Positions 45,701 to 53,130 of a stretch of 64,000 nt of DNA are shown piece by piece. The DNA comes from Mucilaginibacter_A sp050955045 (GTDB taxonomy: Bacteria; Bacteroidota; Bacteroidia; Sphingobacteriales; Sphingobacteriaceae): contig JBPBQV010000003.1 in NCBI GenBank assembly GCA_050955045.1, positions 58,531 to 122,530 of the forward strand, written 5' to 3'. The first letter of the stretch is position 1. The number at the start of each line of letters is the position of its first letter. The notes under the pieces were generated by a model that was not told where the DNA came from, did no database searches, and saw only the letters and a list, made by a program, of their open reading frames with translations. The translations under genes were made by a program, and so were the position numbers.

Positions 45701-46322
45701 TACAGCTGCCGGTTTCTTTGATCCGGCTATTGCAGGAATTGGTTCGCACCCGATTAAATATATTTTTACAAATACCAGCGGCTGTGCTGATTCGGTCACA
45801 CAAAATATCACTGTAAACCCAACGCCGGTACTGGATGCCGGGAAAAATATTTTACTGCATATTGGCGAAACCGTAACCCTATCACCAAAAGTTTCGGGCA
45901 AAATTTTAAGTTATCAATGGACACCTGTAATCGGACTAAGCAATCCTCGTATTGCCAACCCGGTTGCAACATTAACAGATGATATTACTTACAGGCTTAC
46001 CGTAACTAGTACAGACAGTTGTACAGCTACTGATACCATTGCTGTCCGGGTTTTAAAAATTCCGGTTATCCCAAATACATTCACCCCAAATAATGATGGT
46101 GTAAACGATGTATGGAATATTAAAAATTTAGATAGATATGAAAATTGTATGATGGAAATCTTCAATCGTTATGGTGTTAAAATGTTCCATTCTATTGGAT
46201 ACGGAACAGCGTGGGACGGCCGTTTTAATGGCAAAGATGTACCGATGGGCACCTATTATTATGTACTGAATTTAAAAGATGGTACAAAAAATTATGGCGG
46301 TTATGTTACAGTTATCCGTTAA
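42774..46322 (+). CDS. Large T9SS-secreted protein with PKD domains (type B sorting domain)
   Basis: 1182 aa with signal peptide ending INLAQAQ. An N-terminal adhesin-like (IgGFc-binding-like) part of about 400 aa (LEFWSVFPTHIPNR, QPAVVVYSHIFAGARSAAS), then at least three PKD domains with WKFGDGST, WDFGDGKT and LWNFGDVD, further Ig-like repeats, and a C-terminal CHU_C domain (NTFTPNNDGVNDVW, MEIFNRYGVKMFHS, GTYYYVLNL), the type B signal for type IX secretion. Likely a surface-attached or released adhesin. Alone, divergent from the receptor remnant. Confidence 0.9.
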   Translation: MIKQLLKLVLIVVMLCLLTINLAQAQSVSNEGLEFWSVFPTHIPNRTTQLANISIFITGRQASTGTVSVGSYSQKFTVVANTVTEVQVPRNVAYINNTEAGRVLSNRAIHITVDVGQPAVVVYSHIFAGARSAASLILPVKALGQQYFSMNYTQSATSGGQSYITVIASEPNTKVFIKRGTSNLIANGVTLNNVGDVFEYLSENDLSGVSVSVDTATSGCKRFAMFSGSSGVGIGDPSCTPTSIDPLYQQNYPIESWGRIYGFIPFSMTPPNSTVASERTRGNYVRVVAQSDNTNVQINGVTVATLNAGGFYSSSTPLTQPASISADKPISVAQFALTASCADRNTTTSSLGDPDMVILNPIEYSIKNITVYSSTREAITEQYINVLIKTASAASFRINGAAPTTTFTPLANLPGYSYLQLSLNSYRTNNFNLTADDGFNAIAYGFGNVESYAYSAGTNLATTLTATVVDPASNLSITKACVYDEYFLQLTLNVPTKKIVWTINPSNTVITSINPVARDTTINNQPYYVYKIPKPVIFNTAGVYAVNIVADLPPSTGGCKLGDQNFNFPFTVYSAPVTAFTMPADVCVGTEVTFIDKSTDNGKTITSWIWKFGDGSTSTLQNPVHTYTTAGRNTVSLTSVSESGCQTTIQQYIQVNNLPVAAFTGTNSVFKDFAVLLKDASTIPLGNIVKWTWDFGDGKTEVRTDSKLFEHIYPAAGTYSVTLTVLSDKGCQSIITQTVTPQPGRKPDFKLPEVCNNDFSSQFIDLTADSVGTSVTLTYLWNFGDVDATAANPNTSTDKNPSHRFIKAQIYQITQTVTASDGSSATLIKPFQVNGSMPKAAFNILTTNLCSNIPVVFQNQSTVDIGNITKIEWYFDYQNQPTVKITDEDPTFGKKYIHQYEVFNMPATKNYTIRMITYSGISCMDITEKTITISANPKVVFTALGSICQEEPAFQLTQAEDVSGGVGSGVYSGAGVTAAGFFDPAIAGIGSHPIKYIFTNTSGCADSVTQNITVNPTPVLDAGKNILLHIGETVTLSPKVSGKILSYQWTPVIGLSNPRIANPVATLTDDITYRLTVTSTDSCTATDTIAVRVLKIPVIPNTFTPNNDGVNDVWNIKNLDRYENCMMEIFNRYGVKMFHSIGYGTAWDGRFNGKDVPMGTYYYVLNLKDGTKNYGGYVTVIR

Positions 46323-46406
46323 TTTTAAATAACTTTATAAAGATGATAAACATTCCGTGCCTTGCTTGTTAAAAGAGCTGGACAACAATAATTTAATATT
46401 TTAACT

Positions 46407-46420
46407 GGTAAAAGAAGCAT
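46407..46420 (+). repeat. Short dispersed repeat directly before a start codon
   Basis: GGTAAAAGAAGCAT is followed by C and the ATG at 46422. Its AAAAGAAG could also serve as a purine-rich ribosome-binding stretch. Confidence 0.7.
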
Positions 46421-46421
46421 C

Positions 46422-46592
46422 ATGAAAAACAAATTCCTTCTATTTTCTGCCTTTATAATACTTTGCGTAGCTACAGCTTGTAACGAAAAGCACAAAAATT
46501 ATGGTGTTGAACGGCAAGATACCGTTAATGCTGGTGATAGCACGAACAATATACAGAACATGGTACCACCAAAAGATACTATCAAACCGTAA
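46422..46592 (+). CDS. Small lipoprotein, 56 aa
   Basis: 57 codons from ATG 46422 to TAA 46592. Signal MKNKFLLFSAFIILCVATAC with lipobox ATAC (Cys20), then a short polar mature part with DTVNAGDSTNN and VPPKDTIKP. It has a dispersed repeat at the ribosome-binding position and a terminator right after, so the frame is well supported although too short for most callers. Function unknown. Confidence 0.72.
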   Translation: MKNKFLLFSAFIILCVATACNEKHKNYGVERQDTVNAGDSTNNIQNMVPPKDTIKP

Positions 46593-46613
46593 AAAACAAG
46601 TACAATATCGAAC

Positions 46614-46648
46614 AACAAAGCCGGAATAAAATTTATTCCGGCTTTGTT
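46614..46648. terminator. Bidirectional terminator, lipoprotein/M1 peptidase
   Basis: AACAAAGCCGGAATAAA (46614-46630) pairs perfectly with TTTATTCCGGCTTTGTT (46632-46648); it lies between convergent genes. Confidence 0.88.
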
Positions 46649-46679
46649 GTTTTCCAACATCAGTTCAGTTTAAAAACTG

Positions 46680-46693
46680 ATGCTTCTTTTACG
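46680..46693 (-). repeat. Short dispersed repeat containing the M1 peptidase stop codon
   Basis: Minus strand CGTAAAAGAAGCAT; its TAA is the stop codon of the M1 peptidase gene. Confidence 0.75.
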
Positions 46694-49028
46694 GCTGTTT
46701 TTTCAGCGATTGCTGCATTGGGTTTGCACCGGATGTTGCTCCGCGTGGTAAAGTTTGCTGTTTAAATAATTCAAAACGGGAAGGTGTAAGTGTACGCGGC
46801 CAGCTGTTGTTATCTTCGTTGATATCAGCAGTTTCCCGGTACGGATCCAGTTTAACAGATTTTACTTCCTTCGTTTTAGCAAATACTTTGGTAACCTTCT
46901 GTTCGTTTTTCCGCCACAAGTAAGCAGAAATCCGGTCAACATCTTTTGTTCCGTCTGTATAAGTCCATTCAATAATTACCGGCATCACATTACCGCCCAC
47001 ATTGCTTAAAGTAAGCTGGTAAAAATAGTTTTTGCTCTCGTAAAATTGTTTTTCCTCCGGAGACAAAGCATTATACATTGCCTGATAACTTTCTTTGGTA
47101 AGCGGAGTTGCCGCAAAACGATCAAATTTGCTGTAAAAATCTTTTAGGGAAGAATCTGCCTCAACCGCGAAACGTGTTCCTGCTTCGCGATTTCTTTGCA
47201 TAGAAATACTTTGCAGATTACGGTCAAACTGCGCGCGATCAAACTGTGCATTCGTTTCCGGGTTTTTGTTGTTGATGGTGTACAGTTTCACACTATCCAA
47301 TGAAATATCAACCACATCTGTTCCGTAAAACCAGCCGCGCCAAAACCAATCCAGATCAACTGCCGAAGCATCTTCCATCGTCCTGAAAAAATCTGCAGGC
47401 GTTGGATGTTTAAAAGCCCAGCGCTGTGCGTAAGTTTTAAAAGCATAATCAAAAAGCTTGCGACCCATTACCGTTTCGCGCAAAATATTGAGTGCTGTTG
47501 CCGGTTTGGCGTAAGCATTCGGCCCGAAACGTGCAATATTTTCAGAATTGGTCATGATCGGCTCCAGTTCATCTTTCGGCAGTTTCATATAATCCACAAT
47601 TTTGTAAGCCGGGCCGCGCTGCGACGGGAAATTATTGTCCCAATCCTGTTCGGCCAAAAACTGACAGAAAGTATTCAAACCTTCATCCATCCAGGTCCAT
47701 TGCCGTTCATCAGAGTTCACAATCATTGGGAAAAAATTATGCCCGACTTCATGTGTGATTACACCAATCATTCCATTTTTGGTGGCTTCGCTATAAGTTC
47801 CGTCTTTTTCGGCACGGCCATAATTGAAACAGATCATCGGATATTCCATTCCGTTTGATGCTTCTACAGAAATGGCACTTGGATACGGATACGGAAAAGT
47901 ATGCTGCGAATAAGTTTTCAAAGTATGCGCCACCACTTTGGTGGAATAACGGCGGTAAAGCGGGTAAGCTTCTGGCCCGTAATACGACATCGCCATCACT
48001 TTTTTGCCGCCTTCAATTTGTGTTGATAGGCCATCCCAAACAATCCTTCGGGAAGAAACCCAAGCAAAATCACGCACATTTTCTGCCGCGTAAACCCAGG
48101 TTTTACGCGCCTGCGAATGACCTTTTAAAGCTTGTTTTGCTTCGTTTAGGGTAACAATTTCAACAGGTTCTTTGGTGTTTTGAGCTTGATTCCAGCGTTT
48201 TAATTGTGCTGCGGATAAGGTTTGACTGTAATTCTGACATAATCCTGTTGCTCCTACAACATGATCTGCCGGAACGTTTAGGTTCACTTTAAAGTTTCCG
48301 AAAGCCAGCGCAAATTCTCCGCTGCCAATAAACTGTTTGTTCTGCCATCCCTGAAAATCACTGTAAACAGCCATCCGCGGATACCATTGCGCCATGGTGT
48401 ACAAATAGTTTTTATCTTCCGGAAAATACTCATAACCACCTCTTCCGCCAATCGTTAAACGATCAGAAATATTGTAAAACCAGGCCACTTTAAACTTAAA
48501 TTTTTCGCCTGGCTGTAAGGTTTTTGGCAATTCCAAACGCATCATAGTTTCATTGATGGTAAAAGGAATGGCATTTCCGTTTGCATCTTTTACACTTAAA
48601 ATATGATCGCCAAAATCCAGATTGCTGCCCATGATAGATTGCAGCTGGCGCAAACTCATTTTATCCTGCATTTTACTTTCGCCCGTGGTGCTTCCTTGCG
48701 AATCTTTACGATGCTGGTTCTCATCCAGCTGCAACCATAAATACGTTAACGGATCCGGAGAATTGTTGAAATAAGTAATGGTTTCGGTTCCGTCTAAACG
48801 TTGCTTGTCATCATTCAGTGTTGCGTTGATTTCGTAATCCGCGCGCTGCTGCCAGTATTTTGGTCCGGGCGCACCAGAAGCTGAGCGATACATGTTTGGA
48901 TCAGAAATCATCGTTCCCAATTGTTCAAACTTGTTTCCGTGTTTGGCGCCGGGATTATTATCATATTGTGCCTGAACAGCAGAACTAATCAGGAAAAAAC
49001 AGGAAATAGTTATGTAAAATTTCTTCAT
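46689..49028 (-). CDS. M1 family metallopeptidase
   Basis: 779 aa from the Met at 49028 (MKKFYITISCFFLISSAVQAQ signal peptide); a Met ten codons upstream is less suited. M1 aminopeptidase-like: N-terminal beta domain with YEINATLNDDKQRLDGTETI, substrate-pocket SNGMEYPMICF in place of the GAMEN motif, and the zinc site HEVGHNFFP, with the third ligand 18 residues further in DEGLN. The GAMEN replacement (NGMEY) is common in the Bacteroidota secreted subgroup. Likely periplasmic peptide degradation. Convergent with a small lipoprotein gene. Confidence 0.9.
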   Translation of the reverse strand: MKKFYITISCFFLISSAVQAQYDNNPGAKHGNKFEQLGTMISDPNMYRSASGAPGPKYWQQRADYEINATLNDDKQRLDGTETITYFNNSPDPLTYLWLQLDENQHRKDSQGSTTGESKMQDKMSLRQLQSIMGSNLDFGDHILSVKDANGNAIPFTINETMMRLELPKTLQPGEKFKFKVAWFYNISDRLTIGGRGGYEYFPEDKNYLYTMAQWYPRMAVYSDFQGWQNKQFIGSGEFALAFGNFKVNLNVPADHVVGATGLCQNYSQTLSAAQLKRWNQAQNTKEPVEIVTLNEAKQALKGHSQARKTWVYAAENVRDFAWVSSRRIVWDGLSTQIEGGKKVMAMSYYGPEAYPLYRRYSTKVVAHTLKTYSQHTFPYPYPSAISVEASNGMEYPMICFNYGRAEKDGTYSEATKNGMIGVITHEVGHNFFPMIVNSDERQWTWMDEGLNTFCQFLAEQDWDNNFPSQRGPAYKIVDYMKLPKDELEPIMTNSENIARFGPNAYAKPATALNILRETVMGRKLFDYAFKTYAQRWAFKHPTPADFFRTMEDASAVDLDWFWRGWFYGTDVVDISLDSVKLYTINNKNPETNAQFDRAQFDRNLQSISMQRNREAGTRFAVEADSSLKDFYSKFDRFAATPLTKESYQAMYNALSPEEKQFYESKNYFYQLTLSNVGGNVMPVIIEWTYTDGTKDVDRISAYLWRKNEQKVTKVFAKTKEVKSVKLDPYRETADINEDNNSWPRTLTPSRFELFKQQTLPRGATSGANPMQQSLKKQP

Positions 49029-49058
49029 TTTAATATTATTTGGAGAAAACAGATTCAA

Positions 49059-49392
49059 TATTAATCAAGACAATGCCGAAGATATAAAAATCTGCAATTT
49101 AATGTTTGGCGGTAAGGTTTTTGATCAGTAAAAACTATAAAAGTAATATAGAAATTACAATTATTGGTTTAGCAAGATTAAATTATGTCGAAACTTTAGT
49201 AACTTTTGATAAATTTAATAAAGTTGTCTAGATGAATTTTGCGTTCGTAATTTTTTGCACAATACTTCTTTTATCAGTAAAAAAATGAAGGTCAGTTTGA
49301 ATTTCAAAATCTAAACAATGCTCCATAAAAGAAGCGTTTTAATTTTTAAAAAGGCTGATTTTACAGATTCAAAGTTTTCGGTCAATCCAAAC
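49059..49392. other. Gene-free gap upstream of the M1 peptidase
   Basis: 334 bases, AT-rich, no ORF. It has short repeats at 49262-49275 (minus, GATAAAAGAAGTAT) and a variant at 49324-49337 (CATAAAAGAAGCGT) facing each other. Confidence 0.55.
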
Positions 49393-49659
49393 TTATTTGA
49401 TTGAATTGAAGTAACCCTGAATCATCTTATGATCCGGATCCTGACCGGAATAAGCCATACCTTCAATAAACAATTCGTTATCTATTTTGATGATTTTGTG
49501 ACTATTGTCCGATGCCATTTTATAACCTGATACAGCCAGTTGTCGCTTCAAATCATCCACTACTTCATTCTTTACAAAAGGCGTACTCATAGATAAATTG
49601 CCTGTGGTTTGGAAATCTACATTTTCAATTTTGAAAGAATAGAAAATTACTTTGTGCAT
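49393..49659 (-). CDS. Hypothetical 88-aa protein
   Basis: Soluble, no signal. Reads as alternating strands and helices (HKVIFYSFKIENVDFQT, VVDDLKRQLAVSGYKMAS, HKIIKIDNELFIEGMAY). Not recognised. The codon composition looks real and the gene is isolated on the minus strand; divergent from the DUF6702 gene. Confidence 0.6.
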   Translation of the reverse strand: MHKVIFYSFKIENVDFQTTGNLSMSTPFVKNEVVDDLKRQLAVSGYKMASDNSHKIIKIDNELFIEGMAYSGQDPDHKMIQGYFNSIK

Positions 49660-49724
49660 AAAATTTAGTTTGATTACAGTTGTGCGGATATTATTTCAGC
49701 ATAAAGCTTCCTCTAAATATAGCC

Positions 49725-49738
49725 GATAAAAACAGCAT
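49725..49738 (+). repeat. Short dispersed repeat upstream of the DUF6702 gene
   Basis: GATAAAAACAGCAT followed by TCGC. Confidence 0.75.
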
Positions 49739-49792
49739 TCGCAATTGTATTTAATTTTAGCTTTTTTTGAGGATAAACTTTTGGTCGGTTCT

Positions 49793-50272
49793 ATGATATT
49801 ACAATCGTTGCTGTTTTTAGGCTTGCATTTTCTGCATCCGTTTTTTGTGAGCGTTACCGAAATCAAACAAAACGGAACCAATCATTCCTTAGAGATTAGC
49901 TGTAAAATGTTTTCAGATGATCTGGAAAAAGCTTTGGAAAAACAATACCACGTACAATTGGATTTGATCAAACCTGCAGATAAAGCACAAGTTAATAAGC
50001 TGATAAGTGATTATGTAAAGAAACATCTGCTGATTCGTGCGGATGGAAAAGTATTAAGTCTTACTTACATCGGCTACGAAATTCAGGAAGATGGCGCCTG
50101 GAGTTATTTTGAAGTGAAAGGAATAAATGCTGTAAAACAGATAAATATTCATGATGATTTGCTTTACGAACAGCACCCGGAACAAATTAACATGATGCAC
50201 GTCATCATCAATAACCAAAGAAAAAGCACCAAGGTTAATAACCCTGATGCTGATGTAAGTTTTAATTTTTAA
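49793..50272 (+). CDS. DUF6702 family protein
   Basis: 159 aa from the ATG at 49793 (MILQSLLFLGLHFLHPFFVS, signal-like); the open frame reaches back to a TTG at 49745, which is a less likely start. The body matches DUF6702: HPFFVSVTEI at the start, LEISCKMFSDDLEKALEKQY in the middle, YIGYEIQEDGAWSYFEV and NMMHVIINNQRKS at the end. Expected to be exported or periplasmic. Function unknown in the family. Confidence 0.82.
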   Translation: MILQSLLFLGLHFLHPFFVSVTEIKQNGTNHSLEISCKMFSDDLEKALEKQYHVQLDLIKPADKAQVNKLISDYVKKHLLIRADGKVLSLTYIGYEIQEDGAWSYFEVKGINAVKQINIHDDLLYEQHPEQINMMHVIINNQRKSTKVNNPDADVSFNF

Positions 50273-50282
50273 GCTAATGCTG

Positions 50283-50296
50283 ATGCTTCTTTTAAC
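50283..50296 (-). repeat. Short dispersed repeat between convergent genes
   Basis: Minus strand GTTAAAAGAAGCAT in the 33 bases between the DUF6702 and GH1-like stop codons. Confidence 0.7.
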
Positions 50297-50305
50297 ATCT
50301 AAAAA

Positions 50306-51505
50306 TCAGGGAATGATGTTTAAACCGTAAGCTTCTTCATCCAGCACATACTTCCAGTTTTTAATTAAGTTTTTGTATGCTTCGCCAACCGGACGTATTT
50401 TTCGGTCTAAATCATACAAACCTAAAGCGTTAACCGTACCGTTATTTTGCCGGAGCGCAGTGTCCCAGTCTACCTGATCCAGCAAACCGTACCAGGTAAA
50501 TCCTACAATCGGAAATCCATCCTGCTTAAAACGGTACAAATTGGCCCATTCTTTATGCAGCCATGCAACAGAATTTGGTTCTGCAATGTTCGTTTCCGTG
50601 TGCATCACCGGCAAACGATAACGCGTATAATATTGCTGCGTAATTACATAATAGCCAAAAATTTCTCCGGCTGCACTGGTTGATCCGTCTGCATGTACAA
50701 TATGTTCATTACTGGCATAATAATCCGTGCCCATGATACACTGGCTTTTGATTTTTTTGTTCATAAACCACTCATATTCAGCATCAGTCATACCATTTTG
50801 GATGAGGTATTTGTAATGAGGAACTTTTATGGAGTGTGCATAAGAAAGATCAAGCGATAAATAGCGTTTCAGGTTCAAAAAGTCAGCAAGCGGCCTGCAC
50901 GACGGGTCTTCGGGATGAAAATACTCTGAGGATTCACTTTGGATAAAAGTTACGCTGGGCTGTACTTTTGCGATAGCTTCCATTGCCAATACGTTAGCTT
51001 TGCATAAATGCTTTAATGCGGTAACAAAGCTTTTATCATCCGCAAGGCTTTCATTCCACCAGCCGTATTGGCCTGAGAAAGAAGCTGTAACAAAAATTTC
51101 GTTTACAGGTGTGTAAAATTTAAGCTGAGGAAATCTTTTTGCAAAAGCCAAAGCATATTCTGCAAAATATTCAGGGAAATCAGGATTTTGAAAACTGTCT
51201 ATCCAATCCGGAACGCCGAAGTGGCAAAGATCAACAATTGGTGTAATTTTGAGTTCTTTTAACCGGTTAAAAGTATCATCAGCAAAGGTCCAATTGTATT
51301 GTCCGGGACCGATATGTGTAGCATAATAAGGCGGCCCGTATCGTAAAAACTCAATATCCATCTCTTTAACCAACTCGAAATCTTCCTGCCATCTTTTGTA
51401 ATGACCGGTTTTTTCCAATTCGTCCACTCTTATCTTTTTTCCATCGATAAAAACAGTAGGATAACTGTTTTCGATGCCCGTGGCAAACATGAATTTGTTT
51501 TTCAT
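50306..51505 (-). CDS. GH1-like glycoside hydrolase
   Basis: 399 aa, no signal peptide. Clan GH-A enzyme related to family 1 beta-glucosidases: NIEFLRYGPP-type start (DIEFLRYGPPYYATH), acid/base Glu136 in YTPVNEIFV and nucleophile Glu304 in MHTETNIAEP. It is shorter than classical GH1 (about 450 aa) and lacks the signature TENG, so it belongs to a divergent branch. Substrate unknown. Lies 20 bases after an SDR gene, which is read in the same direction, so the two may form one operon that handles a sugar or glycoside. Confidence 0.82.
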   Translation of the reverse strand: MKNKFMFATGIENSYPTVFIDGKKIRVDELEKTGHYKRWQEDFELVKEMDIEFLRYGPPYYATHIGPGQYNWTFADDTFNRLKELKITPIVDLCHFGVPDWIDSFQNPDFPEYFAEYALAFAKRFPQLKFYTPVNEIFVTASFSGQYGWWNESLADDKSFVTALKHLCKANVLAMEAIAKVQPSVTFIQSESSEYFHPEDPSCRPLADFLNLKRYLSLDLSYAHSIKVPHYKYLIQNGMTDAEYEWFMNKKIKSQCIMGTDYYASNEHIVHADGSTSAAGEIFGYYVITQQYYTRYRLPVMHTETNIAEPNSVAWLHKEWANLYRFKQDGFPIVGFTWYGLLDQVDWDTALRQNNGTVNALGLYDLDRKIRPVGEAYKNLIKNWKYVLDEEAYGLNIIP

Positions 51506-51525
51506 AAACTTCTAGTAAACGGGAA

Positions 51526-52254
51526 TTATAAAATATTTAAGCGGTTGCCGTCAACTACCAATGTTGTACCGTTCACGTAAGAAGCTTCGTCAGATGCCAT
51601 AAAACAAATTGCTGCAGCCAGTTCTTCGGGCTTGCCAATGGTGCCTTCCATTCGTTCTACTCCATCTTTAATGTTTGGGTTAGACCACAACATTGGCGTA
51701 TCTACAGCACCAGGCGCAACACAGTTAAAACGTGCTTGTGCTGGCTTATATTCTAAACTTAAACCACGTGTAAAAGCTTCAATTCCGCCTTTGCTGGTTG
51801 CATAAGGCAATACATCAGGCGTAGTTTGGAAAGCATGAACGGAGCTAATATTTACTACTGCGCCGTTTTTCATGTGCGGAAGGCTGTATTTGCAAAATAA
51901 AAAAACAGATTTTAAATTGATATTGATCACTTTGTCCCAATCGCTTTCTTCCAAATCTACAATTTTGGTAAAAGTCATAAATGCCGCATTGTTAACTAAA
52001 ACATCAATCCGGTTAAACTCATCTATTACTTTTTTAACGCAGTTTTTGATATCATCAGCAATGCCAACATCCGCCTTGATAAAAACAGCATTGCCTTTGT
52101 GCTGGCGTATGATTTCTGCTGTTTCGTTTCCGTGTTGCTCGTTAATATCAACTACAATTACAGTTCCGCCTTCTGATGCCATGCGCAAACAAGTTGCACG
52201 GCCAATCCCGGAGCCACCGCCAGTTACCAAACAAATTTTGTTTTCAAATCTCAT
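51526..52254 (-). CDS. SDR family NAD(P)-dependent oxidoreductase
   Basis: 242 aa from the Met at 52254 (MRFENKICLVTGGGSGIG); a Met 21 codons upstream gives an unlikely extension. Classical short-chain dehydrogenase: nucleotide motif TGGGSGIG, NNAA in VLVNNAAFM, catalytic Ser in VNISSVHA, YATSK for Tyr and Lys, and the end YVNGTTLVVDGN. Substrate unknown; probably works with the GH1-like enzyme downstream. Confidence 0.9.
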   Translation of the reverse strand: MRFENKICLVTGGGSGIGRATCLRMASEGGTVIVVDINEQHGNETAEIIRQHKGNAVFIKADVGIADDIKNCVKKVIDEFNRIDVLVNNAAFMTFTKIVDLEESDWDKVININLKSVFLFCKYSLPHMKNGAVVNISSVHAFQTTPDVLPYATSKGGIEAFTRGLSLEYKPAQARFNCVAPGAVDTPMLWSNPNIKDGVERMEGTIGKPEELAAAICFMASDEASYVNGTTLVVDGNRLNIL

Positions 52255-52323
52255 ATATATTTTTGCTTCAGCTTTTATAATGTTGCAGACGTGCCAGATA
52301 TTAGTATTGTTTAGCAAAACAAA

Positions 52324-52357
52324 AAAAAAGCGATAGTCTGACAGAACTATCGCTTTT
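52324..52357 (-). terminator. Terminator of the pentose-phosphate operon
   Basis: AAAAAGCGATAGT (52324-52336) pairs with ACTATCGCTTTTT (52345-52357) and is flanked by A- and T-runs. It lies beyond pgl, the last gene of the cluster. Confidence 0.87.
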
Positions 52358-52385
52358 TAGTATGAGTTGATGAATTAAAAGCTGT

Positions 52386-53129
52386 TTATAAACTTTTTTT
52401 GGTTAACAAACTTGCTGCTGCTTCATCCATAAACCATTGTAAATCTCCGTTTTCTGTTTGGATTAATTGAGCCGGATATTCTTCAATGTTTTCACTATCT
52501 TCCAAAACATGATGCACTGCTTCTGCTTTACCGCCACCATACAACAAAAACGCAATATGATGCGCATTGTTGATCATTGCAGCAGTCATGGAAATACGAT
52601 AAACCTGCTGATCTTCCAGAAAAACTGCTTTTATAGTTGATTCCTGATCGTGCAAAATTGGTGTATGCGGAAAAAGCGAAGCGGTATGAGAGTTATCGCC
52701 TAAACCTAATAAAACCAGATCAAATTGAACTTCCTGATTTTTAAAATGATTTTTAATCCGCTCTGCATAATCTATCGCGGCAGATTCTGGTAAAACAACC
52801 GTATCCACCGCAAAAACATGATCAGCCTGGATATGTAACGGATCAAACAATGCTGTTTTTACCATTAAAAAATTGCTGTCAGGATGATCTACAGGAACAT
52901 TACGTTCATCACCAAAGAAAAAATAAACTTTTTTCCAGTCCACTTTTTCTTTATAATCCGGCGAAGCTAGCATTTCGTACAGCTTTTTAGGAGAACTACC
53001 GCCAGAAAGAGAAATGTTAAATATGCCGTTTGCTGTAATAGCTTGATCTGCAATCTCAACAAAATAGTTTGCAATGTTGCTGATTACTTCCTGTTCTGTT
53101 TTGAAGATATTTAATTTTGCTTTTTGCAT
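52386..53129 (-). CDS. pgl: 6-Phosphogluconolactonase
   Basis: 247 aa of the SOL/DevB type: ISLSGGSSPKKLYEML near residue 40, VYFFFGDERNVPVDHPDSN, LLGLGDNSHTASLFPHTP. Hydrolyses 6-phosphogluconolactone from Zwf. Starts one base after the zwf stop codon, so the two steps are tightly coupled. Last gene of the leftward pentose-phosphate cluster. Confidence 0.94.
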   Translation of the reverse strand: MQKAKLNIFKTEQEVISNIANYFVEIADQAITANGIFNISLSGGSSPKKLYEMLASPDYKEKVDWKKVYFFFGDERNVPVDHPDSNFLMVKTALFDPLHIQADHVFAVDTVVLPESAAIDYAERIKNHFKNQEVQFDLVLLGLGDNSHTASLFPHTPILHDQESTIKAVFLEDQQVYRISMTAAMINNAHHIAFLLYGGGKAEAVHHVLEDSENIEEYPAQLIQTENGDLQWFMDEAAASLLTKKSL

Positions 53130-53130
53130 C

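Noticed and set aside
47406..47858. 150-codon plus-strand frame inside the M1 peptidase gene
   Set aside because: Antisense shadow; it overlaps the conserved zinc-site region of the peptidase on the other strand.
49745..49792. Upstream TTG start for the DUF6702 gene
   Set aside because: The ATG at 49793 begins a signal-like sequence that matches the family start; the extension is uncharacteristic.
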